Shown here: piece by piece, positions 35,875-46,989 of the stretch | Numbering within the stretch: the stretch's first letter is position 1 | Layout: every line of letters starts with the position of its first letter | Assembly: GCA_039000515.1 (NCBI GenBank) | Contig: JBCFYV010000012.1 | Span: forward strand, 116,323,949-116,387,948 | Source: Timema cristinae | Taxonomy: Eukaryota; Arthropoda; Insecta; Phasmatodea; Timematidae | Direction: 5' to 3' | DNA length: 64,000 nucleotides | Made by a program: the position numbers and the translations under genes | Notes under the pieces: generated by a model | Database searches by the model: none | Told to the model about the DNA's origin: nothing | The model's input: the letters and a program-made list of their open reading frames with translations, nothing else

Positions 35875-36250
35875 GTAGTGACGTCACCTCTAGAAGGCGC
35901 TGGCGTAGGGTTGCGCAGCGCGGGCTTGGAGGGTCACTTGAGCTAAGAGTTGACTTGGCACTTGAAGTAACAGGTCAATTGAAGTAGGAGTTGACCTGTA
36001 GCAAGACTGATGAACGGACGTGTTGATGAGTCCAGAGAGTGGATCGTAAGCCTCGTGGAAGAGACCTGATGGTGGACGTCCGGAGTGGATAACGAAGGGT
36101 TGATTTGTACAACACGACAATAATAAAGTTCAGGAAAGCACGAGAGCATTGAGTGTGTCCTTTTTTTTCCATCCCTGCACTTGACTAAGTGGAAATACGT
36201 CGCCCAGCAGTAGTGATTCGTAGGGTCAGGTTCACTGTACCCAGGACCTG
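35875..36250. other. GC-rich segment, possible solo LTR
   Basis: Starts near 'tgtagtgacgtcacctctag' and contains a plus-strand 'acaataataaagttcagg' polyadenylation-like signal, as LTRs do. All three minus-strand frames are open for 65-76 codons (for example PFVIHSGRPPSGLFHEAYDP), so an exon cannot be excluded. No flanking duplication was found. Confidence 0.25.
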
Positions 36251-36259
36251 GTGGTCTAA

Positions 36260-37048
36260 GGAGTTGGGCACAATTATCTATGAATATAATGAATTATTGA
36301 ATATAGTATCACTACTCCCCATACCCGTGGGCCAACATGTCAGGATGACTTAGTGGAAAGGGTAGGCAATGGCGCGCGTGAAGAGCTTGTAACTAAACAC
36401 ATCAAACTGTGAAAAGAATTTGTGTTTGAGAAATGAGTCTTATATCAAAATTAAAATTCAATTCATGATGATCATTTCGACACTTATGGTACCCATCTAT
36501 CTCAATTAGGGAAAAACACAGAGTGAAAATATGTCTGCAGAAAAATCTCATTATAGTTCTTTAGTTAGAAACCCATTTTTTCAAAGCAAACCAATTGGAA
36601 TATGAGAATTTTAATAATATCCTCGTGTCTTTTAAGGTTTTATAACAAATTCTGAAAAAATTACTGTGATTGTCCAAGTAGTTTACGAGAAAGGGTGAGC
36701 TATGTTTTAGGATTTTCGAGTATTTGATCGCGGTAAATATGATGCCCCCCAGATTTACCCTACAAGAACTTAAAGATGTGGCCGTCATGCGCGCTCGTGT
36801 CGTGAATTCAAATATCGTCTGCACTTTGCACGGAACCTATACTGCGATTTAAACTGTTTTAGGATCCGCGTGGTGGGTAGGATGGAGAGCATAGTTGCCA
36901 CATAGCGGGAATTGGCATGGTGGGTAGGCTGGAGAGCATGGTTGCCACATAGCGGGAGTTTGAGCGTTACTACTATTCAAGTATACTCAGTGACTATCAA
37001 GAAATCTGGCAACGTGCATAGGTTGCTATGACAACTACTCTTCCCAGA
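36260..37048. other. Intergenic DNA with a short direct repeat
   Basis: A GC-richer phrase (gtggtgggtaggatggagagcat-gttgccacatagcggga type) is duplicated at about 36869-36910 and 36917-36958. No gene. Confidence 0.5.
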
Positions 37049-37056
37049 TTGGCTGG

Positions 37057-37492
37057 CAAGGCCGTAGTCAGGGAGGGGGGGGGGAGTTCAAATCCACACA
37101 CACACGAAATTTTATGAACAACATATATATGCTTTATTTATGGTTCATATCATATCAAAATGAAGGTACAAGTACAAATTAGGGGCTGTGTAACCATAAA
37201 AAGCACTTCAGAGAGCTTCTAGAGGTGTTTAATATTAAGAATTTGCCATAGCCTCCGGCAGTTATGGGATTATGTTGCCATAAAAACACTTTAGATTGTT
37301 TCTAGAGATGTTTAATATGGTTTTTAAATTCCTAGCCTCCAGCATTTAGGGAGTTATATTGCCTAAAAAAAAACACTTCAGATAGCTTCTAGAACTGTTT
37401 ATCATTTAGAATTTTTTTCTACCCTCCGGCATTTGGGGTATGTACCCACCAACACCCTCCCTCCCTGAAATTATTTACTGACTACGGCCTTG
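37057..37492. mobile_element. hAT-type MITE with target-site duplication
   Basis: Terminal inverted repeats CAAGGCCGTAGTCAG (37057) and CTGACTACGGCCTTG (ending 37492) are flanked by 8-bp duplications ttggctgg / ttggtcgg (two mismatches), as hAT elements make. The interior has about three copies of a roughly 90-bp unit (cttctagaggtgtttaatat, cctccggcattt). No coding capacity, so it is non-autonomous. Confidence 0.85.
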
Positions 37493-37500
37493 TTGGTCGG

Positions 37501-38484
37501 GAATGTGACTAATTTCCACTCCCCACTCCAGCTGTGCTTATCTTAATACTAGAGCAGTTTAAAACGCAGTATAACTCAGACTTTCAAGATGGTTTGGGGC
37601 GTTCTTCTTCATACAAGACTGAGACTTAAGCTGTAGGATATTCTCCCCACAAGATGTTGTAACTCGGTAGCAGAGTATGTAGAGCATTTTAAAGTAGACC
37701 CTTAGCAACTGGCGTCCTTCCTGGCCCCCGTCTCCTGAAAAAGTCTAAAAACACGCTGTCATATACCCAAACAGGAGATATGTTTCCCCTAATCTACTGG
37801 TTTTGCCAATACTTTGTTATGCTAATCGGCAAAACAATCTCTGTTTTTGAAAACATGACCTGGTAAGCGTGTGTAGTTACTGATTCAGAACAATTGACGG
37901 TATGAGCTCTCAGAATTACGTCATTCTGCATGTTATGGATTAACTAAGGCTGCAAACTACAACAATAGTGTATTAATTAATTTTGTTTTCTGTCTAACAT
38001 GATCACCAAGGGAAGATATCGGCTTCAAATCCAAGGAGAATTATGTGAAATATTTCAACTTGGAATCCAAAGAGAAATTTATCCTAAGAAATTCTGTACT
38101 AATTTAAAAACATTGAAGGAGCGAGGGCTAATGTTCACATAACTAACTACCCTTGATTTTCCTACGAATAGAGCTTTTATCACCTTTTAAAAAATTACAA
38201 ACATACGTTTTGCAGCCAACCTTAAGTTATAAAAATTTAAAAAATGTGCGTTTTCATCTAATTATTTTAGTATTTATTTACTAGTAGACTTTTTTGCAAA
38301 CACATTACAACACAGTAAATAAATAACTTTCTTTTTGTGAGGTCATATTATGGGGAACGTATCAGATAGTTGTTAGACAGTGAGTTATCAAAATTGAGAA
38401 TAGAAACAAATGAGGTTACAATTTAAGAGCCGTAATCGCAAGGTGAGTAATTGTGACATTAAAAAAAACTCTATGGCGTGAGTT
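37501..38484. other. Intergenic DNA, nothing recognised
   Basis: No coding signal or repeat identified. Confidence 0.35.
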
Positions 38485-38785
38485 CGCAAGCAAATTATAC
38501 CCACCGAGATGCCACCGTCAGCGATAATAGTGCCAACATTGAGGATATAGGGTGTCATGTAGTCAGCACAATGATCCCTACTGGCGTTAGTCTCAGTTTA
38601 CTAGACCGGATCCACTACTTGGGCCTATTTATCCAGGTAGCACCTCATTTATCCTTACAAGGCTGAGTTTGAGCCTGTTCCAGACCCATTGCTTCACGGA
38701 AAGATTATGGAAGCGCCGGGAATCGAACCCGGGACATCTGTGTTTGGGAACTTTAACCAGTGGACTACAGAGGCGTTTATTGTGG
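38485..38785 (-). mobile_element. SINE-E copy, best preserved
   Basis: On the minus strand the tRNA-like head 'tgtagtccactggttaaagt', B-box 'cccgggttcgattcccgg' and the body 'ggctcaaactcagccttgta' are clear. The element ends about 95 bp below the splice donor of globin A exon 38880. Confidence 0.82.
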
Positions 38786-38879
38786 CATAATTATTCTTTA
38801 TTTCATATTGAGCTCTCTCTCTCTCTCAACTGTCGGACGAGAGCAAGACACTGTCAGTCAGTCTCCGTTCGGGGCTCAC

Positions 38880-39143
38880 CTGCCAGAACTTCTTACGGTG
38901 GGACCAGTACCAATTGTTGGCCACCTCCCGGGAGAAGTTGTGGGGGGCCTTGCAATGGAGCCAAGGCTCGTCCTCAGTGATAAACTCCACATGTTGCCGC
39001 TCTAAGCTGTGTATTTCCTCGATCCGAGAGAAGATGTTCTGGAACAAACTCGTCAGGAAGGAGGTCCACACCAGGTCCGTGTGTTGATACCTCGATTGGG
39101 GCACCTCGCTGCAGAAGTAGTTAGTCAACACGTCCCGGAACAG
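38880..39143 (-). CDS. Globin A G-H helix exon with C-terminal extension
   Basis: Acceptor tccctacag^CTG (phase 0). It starts LFRDVLTNYFCSEVPQSRYQ, holds the H-helix Trp (TDLVWTSFLTSLFQNIF), and continues about 50 residues past the normal globin end to SHRKKFWQ before donor CAG^gtgagc. Confidence 0.82.
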
Positions 39144-42100
39144 CTGTAGGGATACTCACACCGTTAGACGAACCAAGGTGGGCGCAGAGCCTCCAAGGTC
39201 GAGTTCAAACAAAAAGTAACTTTCTTACAGTGTAATAAAAGACAACTATTTAAATTAAATAAGCTAATGAATTATATTTCTGAGTAAAGAAACGGCAAAA
39301 AAAAATCATTCTAATACCAAGAATATATATATATATTTAAAAAAAGTTGGTCAAAAAAATATTATCACTTTTATAGTTTTATGACATTCGGGGTCGCTTT
39401 GATATTTGATTAATATCTTTCGAAAATATTAGGATAAAAGGAAGCGAAGAAGGTATAAATAATATTTTGGCACTCATTTATTAATCTCTTTTTGTTCTTT
39501 CTGTCCGATATTTTGGCATCCTATTAATATTAATATAATACTATTATTATTTTTAATTCTCGTCTGGCAAGGCAGGGGTTGCGGTTTATTTATATTATTC
39601 AGAATACAACTGGGAAGCAAATATCTCGCCTAGAATGCGTTAAACCTTTGCTCCGCCCCTAAGAGGAACCCACATTACAAAGCAATTTTAGTAATCTCAA
39701 GGATTCAAAAATAATTGTTTGTAATTAGTTATCACTTTATGCTCTTATTTGGGTTAAGCTTTCATTTCATAATACCATTCTCATCTCAAAGCCTACGATC
39801 TCATCAGTATGATTACTATGGTCAAACTTGCATGTACAGGAATTTGCAAACCTAATTCTATTTTATTGTATTCTACAAATTTCAATGAATTAAAAAGAAA
39901 GTATTATTATTATTATTAGCACCGCGTCTTACTACCCGTTCGGGTTGTACACACTTACGCTAATGTGTAATGATAGGGTGATTGTGAGATGAAATGGAGG
40001 ACCTACAGTTTAACGTGGGATCCGAACCACGGTGGAGGTCTGGCATTCCTCACATTCACAAGTTGTGATTAATACACGTCTTGTCAGAGGTGAAGGAAGG
40101 GTTTGGCAATCAAATAAATCAGTGCCGGGGCCGAGGATGGAACCCTGGAACCCCAGCACAGAAGTCTGACACCTTACCCTTAGACCGCCAGGTCACCCAA
40201 ATAAACAAAATGTATTATTGTTTTACAAAATTAATAATATATATATTATACAATTGCAGAATATTTAAATTAAATTCGTTTGATCCTCACCAATGATACA
40301 ATTATTCTTTAACATGACTTTTGAGTACAAATCAAATGAGTAGCGAAATGCGTCGACACAAAAAAAAATCCTTTTTTTTTGTCACATTTAAAAAAAGGAA
40401 TTAATGAATAAAATATATTAATATAATTCTGTTGAGAAATTATCTCATAACAAAATTTTCTAATTTTAATGTACACATACACAATTTAGTGATTGCGTAT
40501 CCAATAATTATTTTGATATTTTTAAGCACAATTTTTGAAACGAGAATTCTAAATCAATGTATGTTAAACTTGTGTCGTCCCAACACGCTGGCAAAGATGT
40601 AGTGTTACGTACGTACATGATTAGTGACGTGTAAAAATAACGCTTTTAAACCTGTCAAGCAAAAAGGATAATGACACAAGGGCTTTGTTGAATTCTTTAC
40701 GAAGGTAAATAAAATTGGATGGGGGAAATTATTAAACTTGAATCAACAATTTTGAAGATATCCGAGTTTAATAGTTCTAGCTTGTATTGTCTACAATTGT
40801 GAGCCTTTTATTTGTTTGGAATTAAAGGATAAGGTATGTCCTTTTTTCGTTAATCTGTTTCTATGTAAAATACTGTTAGCAAGTTTCTCTACATACTTTA
40901 TCCAAGGATGAGAATGCAATTTTGAACATTCCCATTTCTATTTTATATTTTAAATTCGTATTTTATCTTGATTAATAATATTGTTTTAACTATTTTTTTT
41001 TTTATTTTAACATATTTAAGCCCTTCAGGCAATTTAAAAGTAAATAAATTTTATTTTACTAAATTTGCTTACTGGGTGAATTGGACATTTAACAAAAGGA
41101 AAAGTCACAGCGTCTATCGCTGTATCTTTTCAACACTTCGGTATTACTGATGTCAAGACCGTACCCGGAGGGGGGAGGGGGGGTCATGGGAGTTCAACCT
41201 CCCCCCACCCCCCACCCCGAAATAAAAAAAGAACTTGACAAATTTAAACAGTAGGGCCTACACATTGCTTTCAAGTGAGTTTGTTGTTAGCCTTTGCTTC
41301 TTGACAAAGGTATTTTCCTCTACGTTGACATTATATAAAGAAAGTCCCCCAATCTCCTTTTTGTGATTTAAAGTCAGCAGTTGATCATGTCGAGAATGTT
41401 ATTTTACATTTTGAAAATATTCGAACCAACATTGAAGAACAGTTTTCAAATACTTTCAAAAGAGCCATATCATTACTGGCCAATGTTCACGGAGAGACTC
41501 GTATACCACGAATGGCATCTTTCCAGAGATATCGCAGTAATATCGGAACATGATCTTGAGCAATATGTTCGTGTTACTGTAGCTATTCCGCTTCTGAACT
41601 ATTTGATAGCTCAACTGAAGAGTAGGTTTACAGACCACAATAAATGCTTTCCAGCTTATACAACTTTATACCGTCCATTTGCTCTGAAAAATCATTAAAT
41701 CTAAAAAAATTAAAAGATATTGTAATGCAATAGATTTGACCCTAAGGAGTATTTGAAAGCATTGACCATTTATCATTCTAATTATTTATATATTCAAAAA
41801 TATTTTACATATAATTAAACATATTTTACTTTATTTAAATTTTACAACCTATTACGTGGCGCTTAAATCACGTCTTCCTCTAAATTATTTACTAGTTAGT
41901 TCGCGCCTCGTGGTACGATGGCAGCATCTACTGGAGCTAAACTTAAGAAATGTTAACGTCTTTTAACGTAATCCAGACAAGTTAAGATCTTTTAAAGTAA
42001 TTTCCTTGTCGAGAAGATTCCAAATGCAATAGGTATTTTTGTTCTGAGTTTGTAGGTGTGTAATTTACCGTTAGAAAGGTTCCTTCGAGAAGCTTCTATT

Positions 42101-45100
42101 GAACTCAGATATATGTGACTTTTTGAAACTTCGTATTTTTACTGTGCAATCAGTCGTGGTCTTGAATGGACGTGCTTTAAGCGATCGGTGATTATAAGTT
42201 GCTAGGCCCTCGACATGATCGTGTTTCGATTAGAATATTAATACCAATATGTTTTCAATTTAAGGAATAAATAGATATCAAACTTTATGTGATATATTAT
42301 CATTTATTAAAGTCTAATGATAAGGAACGAGGCATTATACGTAAAGCACATAGTTGCGTAATAGAAACGATGATTTACGGAGTGACTCTTAAATGATTCT
42401 GTTATGTAATATAACAAATAGTATTCTAACGTGGGGAGGAGAAGTATAACAAATGACTCCCAATCACGGGGCTATTATACGTCAATAAAAAGAGAAGTAT
42501 AGCAAATGGCGACACAACGTGGGGGTTAATATGCGACTATTAACACTTGCCGCGAACTCGAAATGTAACAATATACAAAAGCAAAGTTGACTTAGATCTA
42601 TTGCAAACTGAGTTTGAGATTTGAAAAATGTATAGGGGCAGAAAATATTAATCATCCCTGCCGTCGTGTGCCATTGAAGCTCTTAGTGAGTCAAATAGTG
42701 AATTCCACCCAAACATTTTTGTGTTGCTGAACATATTTGCAAACTTGCCAGTTACAAAATGCACTGCTGAGAGAACATTCTCAACTTTGAGAAGTCTCAA
42801 AATATGCCTTAGGAACTCCTGTGGCCAGGAACGACTCACTGTATTAGCTCTAATGTCTGTGCATAGGCAGTTTAATATTCCAACTGAACAAGTCTTTAAC
42901 GAGTTTGCTGTGAAAAAATACAGAAGTTGGATTTTGTTTATAACGTATATGCTATGTTGTAAAAGGTACCTCTAAAAAAAAGGTTTGAAAACTTTTTTAT
43001 CCGATAAAATCTATTTTATAACTAAAAATATATAGTTTTTATTTGCTCCTATTAATTTTTTTGTTTTTGGAAGCCCTTTCCCCCCCACCCAAAAAAAAAA
43101 AATCTGGGTACGGCTCTGACCTGATGTAGCAGATTAGTTCCATTCATACAAGGATTTTCTGATACATTTTGGGATGCCACTGCCCAACCAACCGGAAGTC
43201 AGCGAACTAAGTGCCAACTCTTGTGATAGGTTCGAAATATATCACGATGTGAAAGTAGTCTCTGACGTCAGCAAAGAGGAGGGAAGAGATGTTTTCAGAG
43301 AGAGACAAAGTGCAGGGAGGGCCGTGACACAGACGTAATGGAACTTAACAAGTGAATAGAGACGTGTATCACAAGCTCAGAAGTATACTCCATTCACGGT
43401 AGGAATTACTCTCTGAAAGGTCTTTTTTCCAACCAATATCCTACTATATAATAGATTTATGGTAGGGAAAAAGGCCTTTCAGAAGTCAATTCCTACCGTG
43501 AACAGACATTATATTATGCTGTTATAAATTGAGATTAAGGTAAAAGTCAATACAGTCCATACGATTTTTTTTTTTTTTGCATTTCTTATTAGAGAATAGA
43601 TTTATCATCTTGTGCGTGGAGAAATATAAAATCTTATCAGCACGGACATTAGAACGCAATAGCAAATAAAGGTAGGAAACCGTGCTTACTATATAACAAC
43701 AGGAGCCAGCAGTGTGCGGCGCCCTTGGATGTTACTCCCACCACGGGCCAGAGGCTGTTACGAAGGAGAGCCCAAGAGTGGGGAACGCACGAGGTTGATA
43801 CAGATGGCAGCCCGCTGTTGGGCGCGCACCACGGGGAAGGGTCGTAGCGAGACCGCATGTGTTACAAGCTCAATTATGTTGCTACGTGGTGGTATATACT
43901 AACAATATGGTTTAACTTGGTTTTTTTTAAATTATTATTTGAGGTATTTAACGTGCACTTTCTGAACCGACTGAGTATATCAGAACACGGGAATTTTTAT
44001 GAACGAGAGCGAAAGAGTCTACCAATTTTGTTGGATAAGGTATTTTCACATACCTTGCAGGGTTCTTTTACATGCCACAATCGACATGGCCGGCTTTACT
44101 TCCCCTCCGAATAAAGTTGTGCTACGGATTTTTATTGCTCAAGAAAAATACGTCGACCCCGGCTCGGTTTGAACCCACGAATATCAGGTCTTGAAGGGAG
44201 TAATTTACCTCAAAACCACCGAGGTCATATATTTTTTTAACTAGGTGTTATGAAAGAATTGTACGTGATAAATTTGTCCAAGTTTTGTATGCGACTGCGG
44301 AACTTATATCCCTTAAAAAAAACTGTTGTGGCTTATTGTGATATTTCTAAGCTAGCCGCCAAAGAAGATAACATAGTTTACTGACCAATTTATATCAAAT
44401 AAAAATGTTTATTCAAAAAAAAAAAATAATACAAAAAAATAATTGTAAAATTAGGTAGACCAAATTTATTGTTTGTGTCACAAGGACAAGGATATGGTAA
44501 TTTAAATAAATTTGATCAAAGAAAAATAGTTGTGTTTATTATTTTGAGAAAAAGAACCGTGCACAGTACCCAAGCAAGATTTGAACTAAGGACTGTTATA
44601 AAATTTAATATACCTATATTTTTCTTTATATTAATATTAAAAAACTCTACAATCAACAAGTATTTATTTGAAATTTACATTTTTTTTAACGGCATAATGA
44701 ATTGTCATGTTTTACTCATATTTTGTACTTCCCCATAATACGTGCTTGGTTATGACCTTTTATTAATAAACTTAAGTAATTCCAAATTATAACAATTATT
44801 GATTGTTTCAACCTTTCAGAAACTAAGACTAATTTCCATTCACTTGAATTGTGTTGATTTTGTATTTTATCTTGTGTCTATCCAATATTGTTTGTTTTGT
44901 TATATTGACTTAAATAACATGATTAATTTTAAGTAGACTATAATAATTTAACAATCGCTTTAGAATTACTTGTTAAATTTTAATTATTTTTAACTAGAGC
45001 TATGTTGCCGAATTTTATGTTTGTCTAGGCTTTTCATGTTATTATGTTTCAACCATGAAACTTTTAACTAACATCAAACTTAGCGTGTGACATGTGCATT

Positions 45101-45887
45101 TGTCTCTAAGTCCCTTTAACACTAGGCAATGTTTAGATAATGTAAGTTATAGTTTGTAAATGCTTGCTACTGCTCTTTTGGCTCATGACATCACGACCAC
45201 AAATATAAATGTGTTCCCTCTAAGGACTAGGAACGAGCAGTCTAGAAGTAATAAGTATATTGGTTGAGTGCTTACCCGCCATATTATAACCTACGTGAGT
45301 GCTCCTACCAGGAATTCCTCACAACGTGAGTCACGTGTATATTATTCTGCTTCTATCTCATTAGATATAGCGTCGCCCACCATATTGTAACCTACGCCAG
45401 CGCCCTACCAGGAAGTCTCGCAGCGTGAGGTCTATGCGTGAGTGGATCAGCGCAACGTACTCTATGTGGCTGCGCAACTCGATGGGTGTGCGGTTGACGA
45501 CGCACTGTAGCATTGCACCCAACCTCTTCAGAATGGCTTTGAAGTGATCCCGACAGACCGAGTCAATGTCCACCTTGCTGGAGGGTGTGTGCGTCAACGC
45601 CCTGAAGAACCTCAGGTACTCAGGGTGCTCCTGAAAGAACCTGTGTGTGGGGGGGATTGTGCACAGAGTTTCTCACGGGCTTTGTACATCATCCATTAAT
45701 GCTATCGTGAAAGAACTCCCGACGTTACCTGCGAAAGATAATCCTACTGTGCATGTCAATCTCCAAATCGATGACGACCCACATGCTCCTGAGTATGTTT
45801 AACTGCTCGGAATCGAGTCCTGTCATCTTTTCTCGCTGCACCTCTTGGCTGAACATTTTCGTCAAACGAGTTCCCATCGCCAGAGTT
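38880..45887 (-). CDS. Globin A, His/His, extended ends (partial)
   Basis: Exons 45887-45729 (A-B), 45640-45409 (B-G) and 39143-38880 (G-H plus tail) join in phases 2 and 0 at B12.2 and G7.0; the first of these introns is only 88 bp. Trp A12 (RSMWVVI), distal E7 His (CRDHFKAIL) and proximal F8 His (VALIHSRIDL) are present, so haem binding is expected; CD1 is Leu, not Phe. The protein has about 20 residues before the A helix and a tail after the H helix containing PWLHCKAPHNFSREV. The 5' exon starts in phase 2 at an acceptor (tatttcag), so coding or untranslated sequence lies upstream; alternatively translation starts at its internal ATG (MGTRLTKMF), whose Gly2 fits an N-myristoylation pattern. 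The 3' end either splices at CAG^gtgagc toward 30372 or reads on to TGA at 38826. Confidence 0.82.
39150..39900. other. Globin A intron DNA
   Basis: AT-rich; no gene or named repeat seen. Confidence 0.4.
39902..40197 (-). mobile_element. SINE-A copy
   Basis: Minus-strand head 'ggtgacctggcggtctaagg', body 'ggaatgccagacctccaccg', and tail 'gtaagacgcggtgctaataa'. In the long globin A intron. Confidence 0.85.
40200..41150. other. Globin A intron DNA
   Basis: AT-rich, no coding signal identified. Confidence 0.4.
41154..43119 (+). mobile_element. hAT element, decayed, with nested repeat
   Basis: Terminal inverted repeats CAAGACCGTACCC (41154) and GGGTACGGCTCTG (to about 43118) are flanked by 8-bp duplications actgatgt / cctgatgt. 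Coding remnants of a ZMYM1-like hAT transposase lie at 41360-41700 (NVHGETRIPRMASFQRYRSN, then VRVTVAIPLLNYLIAQLKSR in another frame) and 42721-42960 (LPVTKCTAERTFSTLRSLKI, VLALMSVHRQFNIPTEQVFN, the dimerisation end). The two halves are separated by an LTR-like repeat. It is in the long intron of globin A, on the opposite strand. Confidence 0.82.
41716..42600 (+). repeat. LTR-like repeat, copy 1, nested in hAT
   Basis: Similar to 57490-58180 from 'gatttgaccctaaggagtat' and 'attacgtggcgcttaaatca' onward. It ends in primer-binding-site-like pieces (aacgtggggagg, cccaatcacggggc, tggcgacacaacgtggggg). It splits the hAT transposase coding sequence. Confidence 0.6.
43130..43380. other. Globin A intron DNA
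   Basis: No gene seen; ordinary intronic sequence. Confidence 0.35.
43390..43503. repeat. Inverted repeat (hairpin MITE-like), copy 2
   Basis: Arms 'ttcacggtaggaatt' ... 'ctgaaaggtctttttt' and 'gggaaaaaggcctttcag' ... 'aattcctaccgtgaa' could fold into a stem of about 45 bp. Related to 28916-28970. Confidence 0.8.
43690..43865 (-). other. GC-rich segment with a primer-binding-site-like word
   Basis: On the minus strand 'gcgcccaacagcgggct' resembles the primer-binding site that follows a 5' LTR. Surroundings are GC-rich, unlike the flanks. Possibly a scrap of an LTR element. Confidence 0.25.
43940..44226 (-). mobile_element. SINE-C copy
   Basis: 'tattatttgaggtatttaac' at the left end, B-box-like 'gggttcaaaccgagccgg' on the minus strand, head 'gacctcggtggttttgaggt'. 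Confidence 0.8.
44230..45400. other. Globin A intron DNA
   Basis: AT-rich, nothing recognised, ending at the G7.0 donor (CTG^gtaggg at 45408). Confidence 0.4.
45409..45640 (-). CDS. Globin A central exon (B-G helices)
   Basis: 232 nt, intact. Acceptor cacacacag^G. It begins FFQEHPEYLRFFRALTHTP and ends HSRIDLTLRDFL before the G7.0 donor. Residues 32 and 66 of the exon are His (E7 and F8). One codon longer than the matching exons of B and C. Confidence 0.87.
45729..45887 (-). CDS. Globin A A-helix exon
   Basis: 159 nt. Reads TLAMGTRLTKMFSQEV, then GLDSEQLNILRSMWVVIDL, to a split Arg codon at donor CGCAG^gtaacg. The 'LDSEQ...W' pattern is the globin pre-A/A helix. Confidence 0.82.
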
Positions 45888-46277
45888 CTGAAATACCAAT
45901 AAAATTAAAAACAAAAATAAAACTTTTCAAAAACTAAAACTATCAATGGGTGCTTTGTCTTTCTTAAGTAGATTTATTACATCATAGATTGCATTTGCCT
46001 AGCCGTCCCTACAATGAACTAGACAACTATTTTTTCTCTTAGTGACGTCAGTTCAGGCAATATACATGTTACTATAAGACTGCGCATGCCTGGTTATTGC
46101 CTCTGCAACAAACAGAACAAACGTTTATCTTTGTCAATAACGTACTTTCATGCGAGAGTTTTCACGTTTGAATTGTTTACGTCCTCTTGGTATAGCATGT
46201 TATCGAGCAAACGGTTCTGACCATGTGACCAAGCTGAGGGGTGAAAACTACTTTTGAGATGTGTTTCGTAAACAAAG

Positions 46278-46320
46278 ATGGCAATTGAGGTTGATTTTAA
46301 TTTTGATGATACAATAGCTG
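46278..46320 (+). CDS. Weak candidate first exon of an unknown plus-strand gene
   Basis: ATG in good context (aaagATGG) reads MAIEVDFNFDDTIA up to a possible donor gctg^gtatgc. The acidic, protein-like composition stands out in AT-rich DNA, but no following exon is seen and I do not recognise it. Confidence 0.2.
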
Positions 46321-46850
46321 GTATGCTCATTTAATGCCCTATTTAATTTTATCCTTAGCTAAAGAGACGAACAGTACTTTAAAACAATTATATGTTTCAC
46401 TTGTTTTAGAATTTTTCGACACTTTAAAATTTAAACTTAACATGATGGTATTCTATTCAATAATATATTAGTATCATAGTCTTATAGCGGAGAATCAATT
46501 ATAAGAGCGTCATTATATTTTAAAAGTGAAAACTAAAACACTACAGTAATTAATATTATTCACGTTTATGCCTCTAGATATTACTTCAAATAATAAATAC
46601 TTGTCTTTATCAGGAGACAAACAGTTTCCATAGAAGCAGCTCGTTGTTCTTATTTAAGTATTATTGCACATTTAAACAATTACATAATATTGTATTGAAA
46701 TTACAGTCTAGTAAATAGGCCTACACATTTTAATGAGTGTTTTTAAACTAATAGTTTTTACAAATCAGCTTAAAAACAATGTTTTCGCCTAGAATTCTTT
46801 ATGGTATTTTAAATTATTAATATTTTTATTTAAAAAAAAGTTATGTAGAG

Positions 46851-46970
46851 TGTGACGTCACACCTACGTATCACCCGCGCTGTTGCGTTGCGAGCCCGCT
46901 GTGTGTGGCGCTAGAGGGCAGGTCACGTGGTCTTCCTCTCTAGCTTCCACGCGGGCGGGACGTCAGTTTT
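46851..46970. promoter_or_regulatory. CpG-rich block with CRE, E-box and CTCF-like motifs
   Basis: A GC-rich island in AT-rich DNA upstream of globin A. It has a perfect palindromic CRE (gtgacgtcac, 46852-46861), an E-box/hypoxia-element core (cacgtg, 46924-46929), a second cgtca (46961) and gcgctagagggcag (46908-46921), which fits 12 of 14 positions of the CTCF consensus. It may be the globin A promoter, an insulator or an LTR remnant. Confidence 0.3.
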
Positions 46971-46989
46971 ACCCTGTTAGCCGTTCCCA

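Noticed and set aside
35890..36172. Missing exon of globin A on the minus strand
   Set aside because: All three frames are open but no acceptor/donor pair gives phase 0 to phase 2, and the segment has LTR-like signals.
41456..41638. 60-codon minus-strand frame
   Set aside because: Antisense to the hAT transposase remnant.
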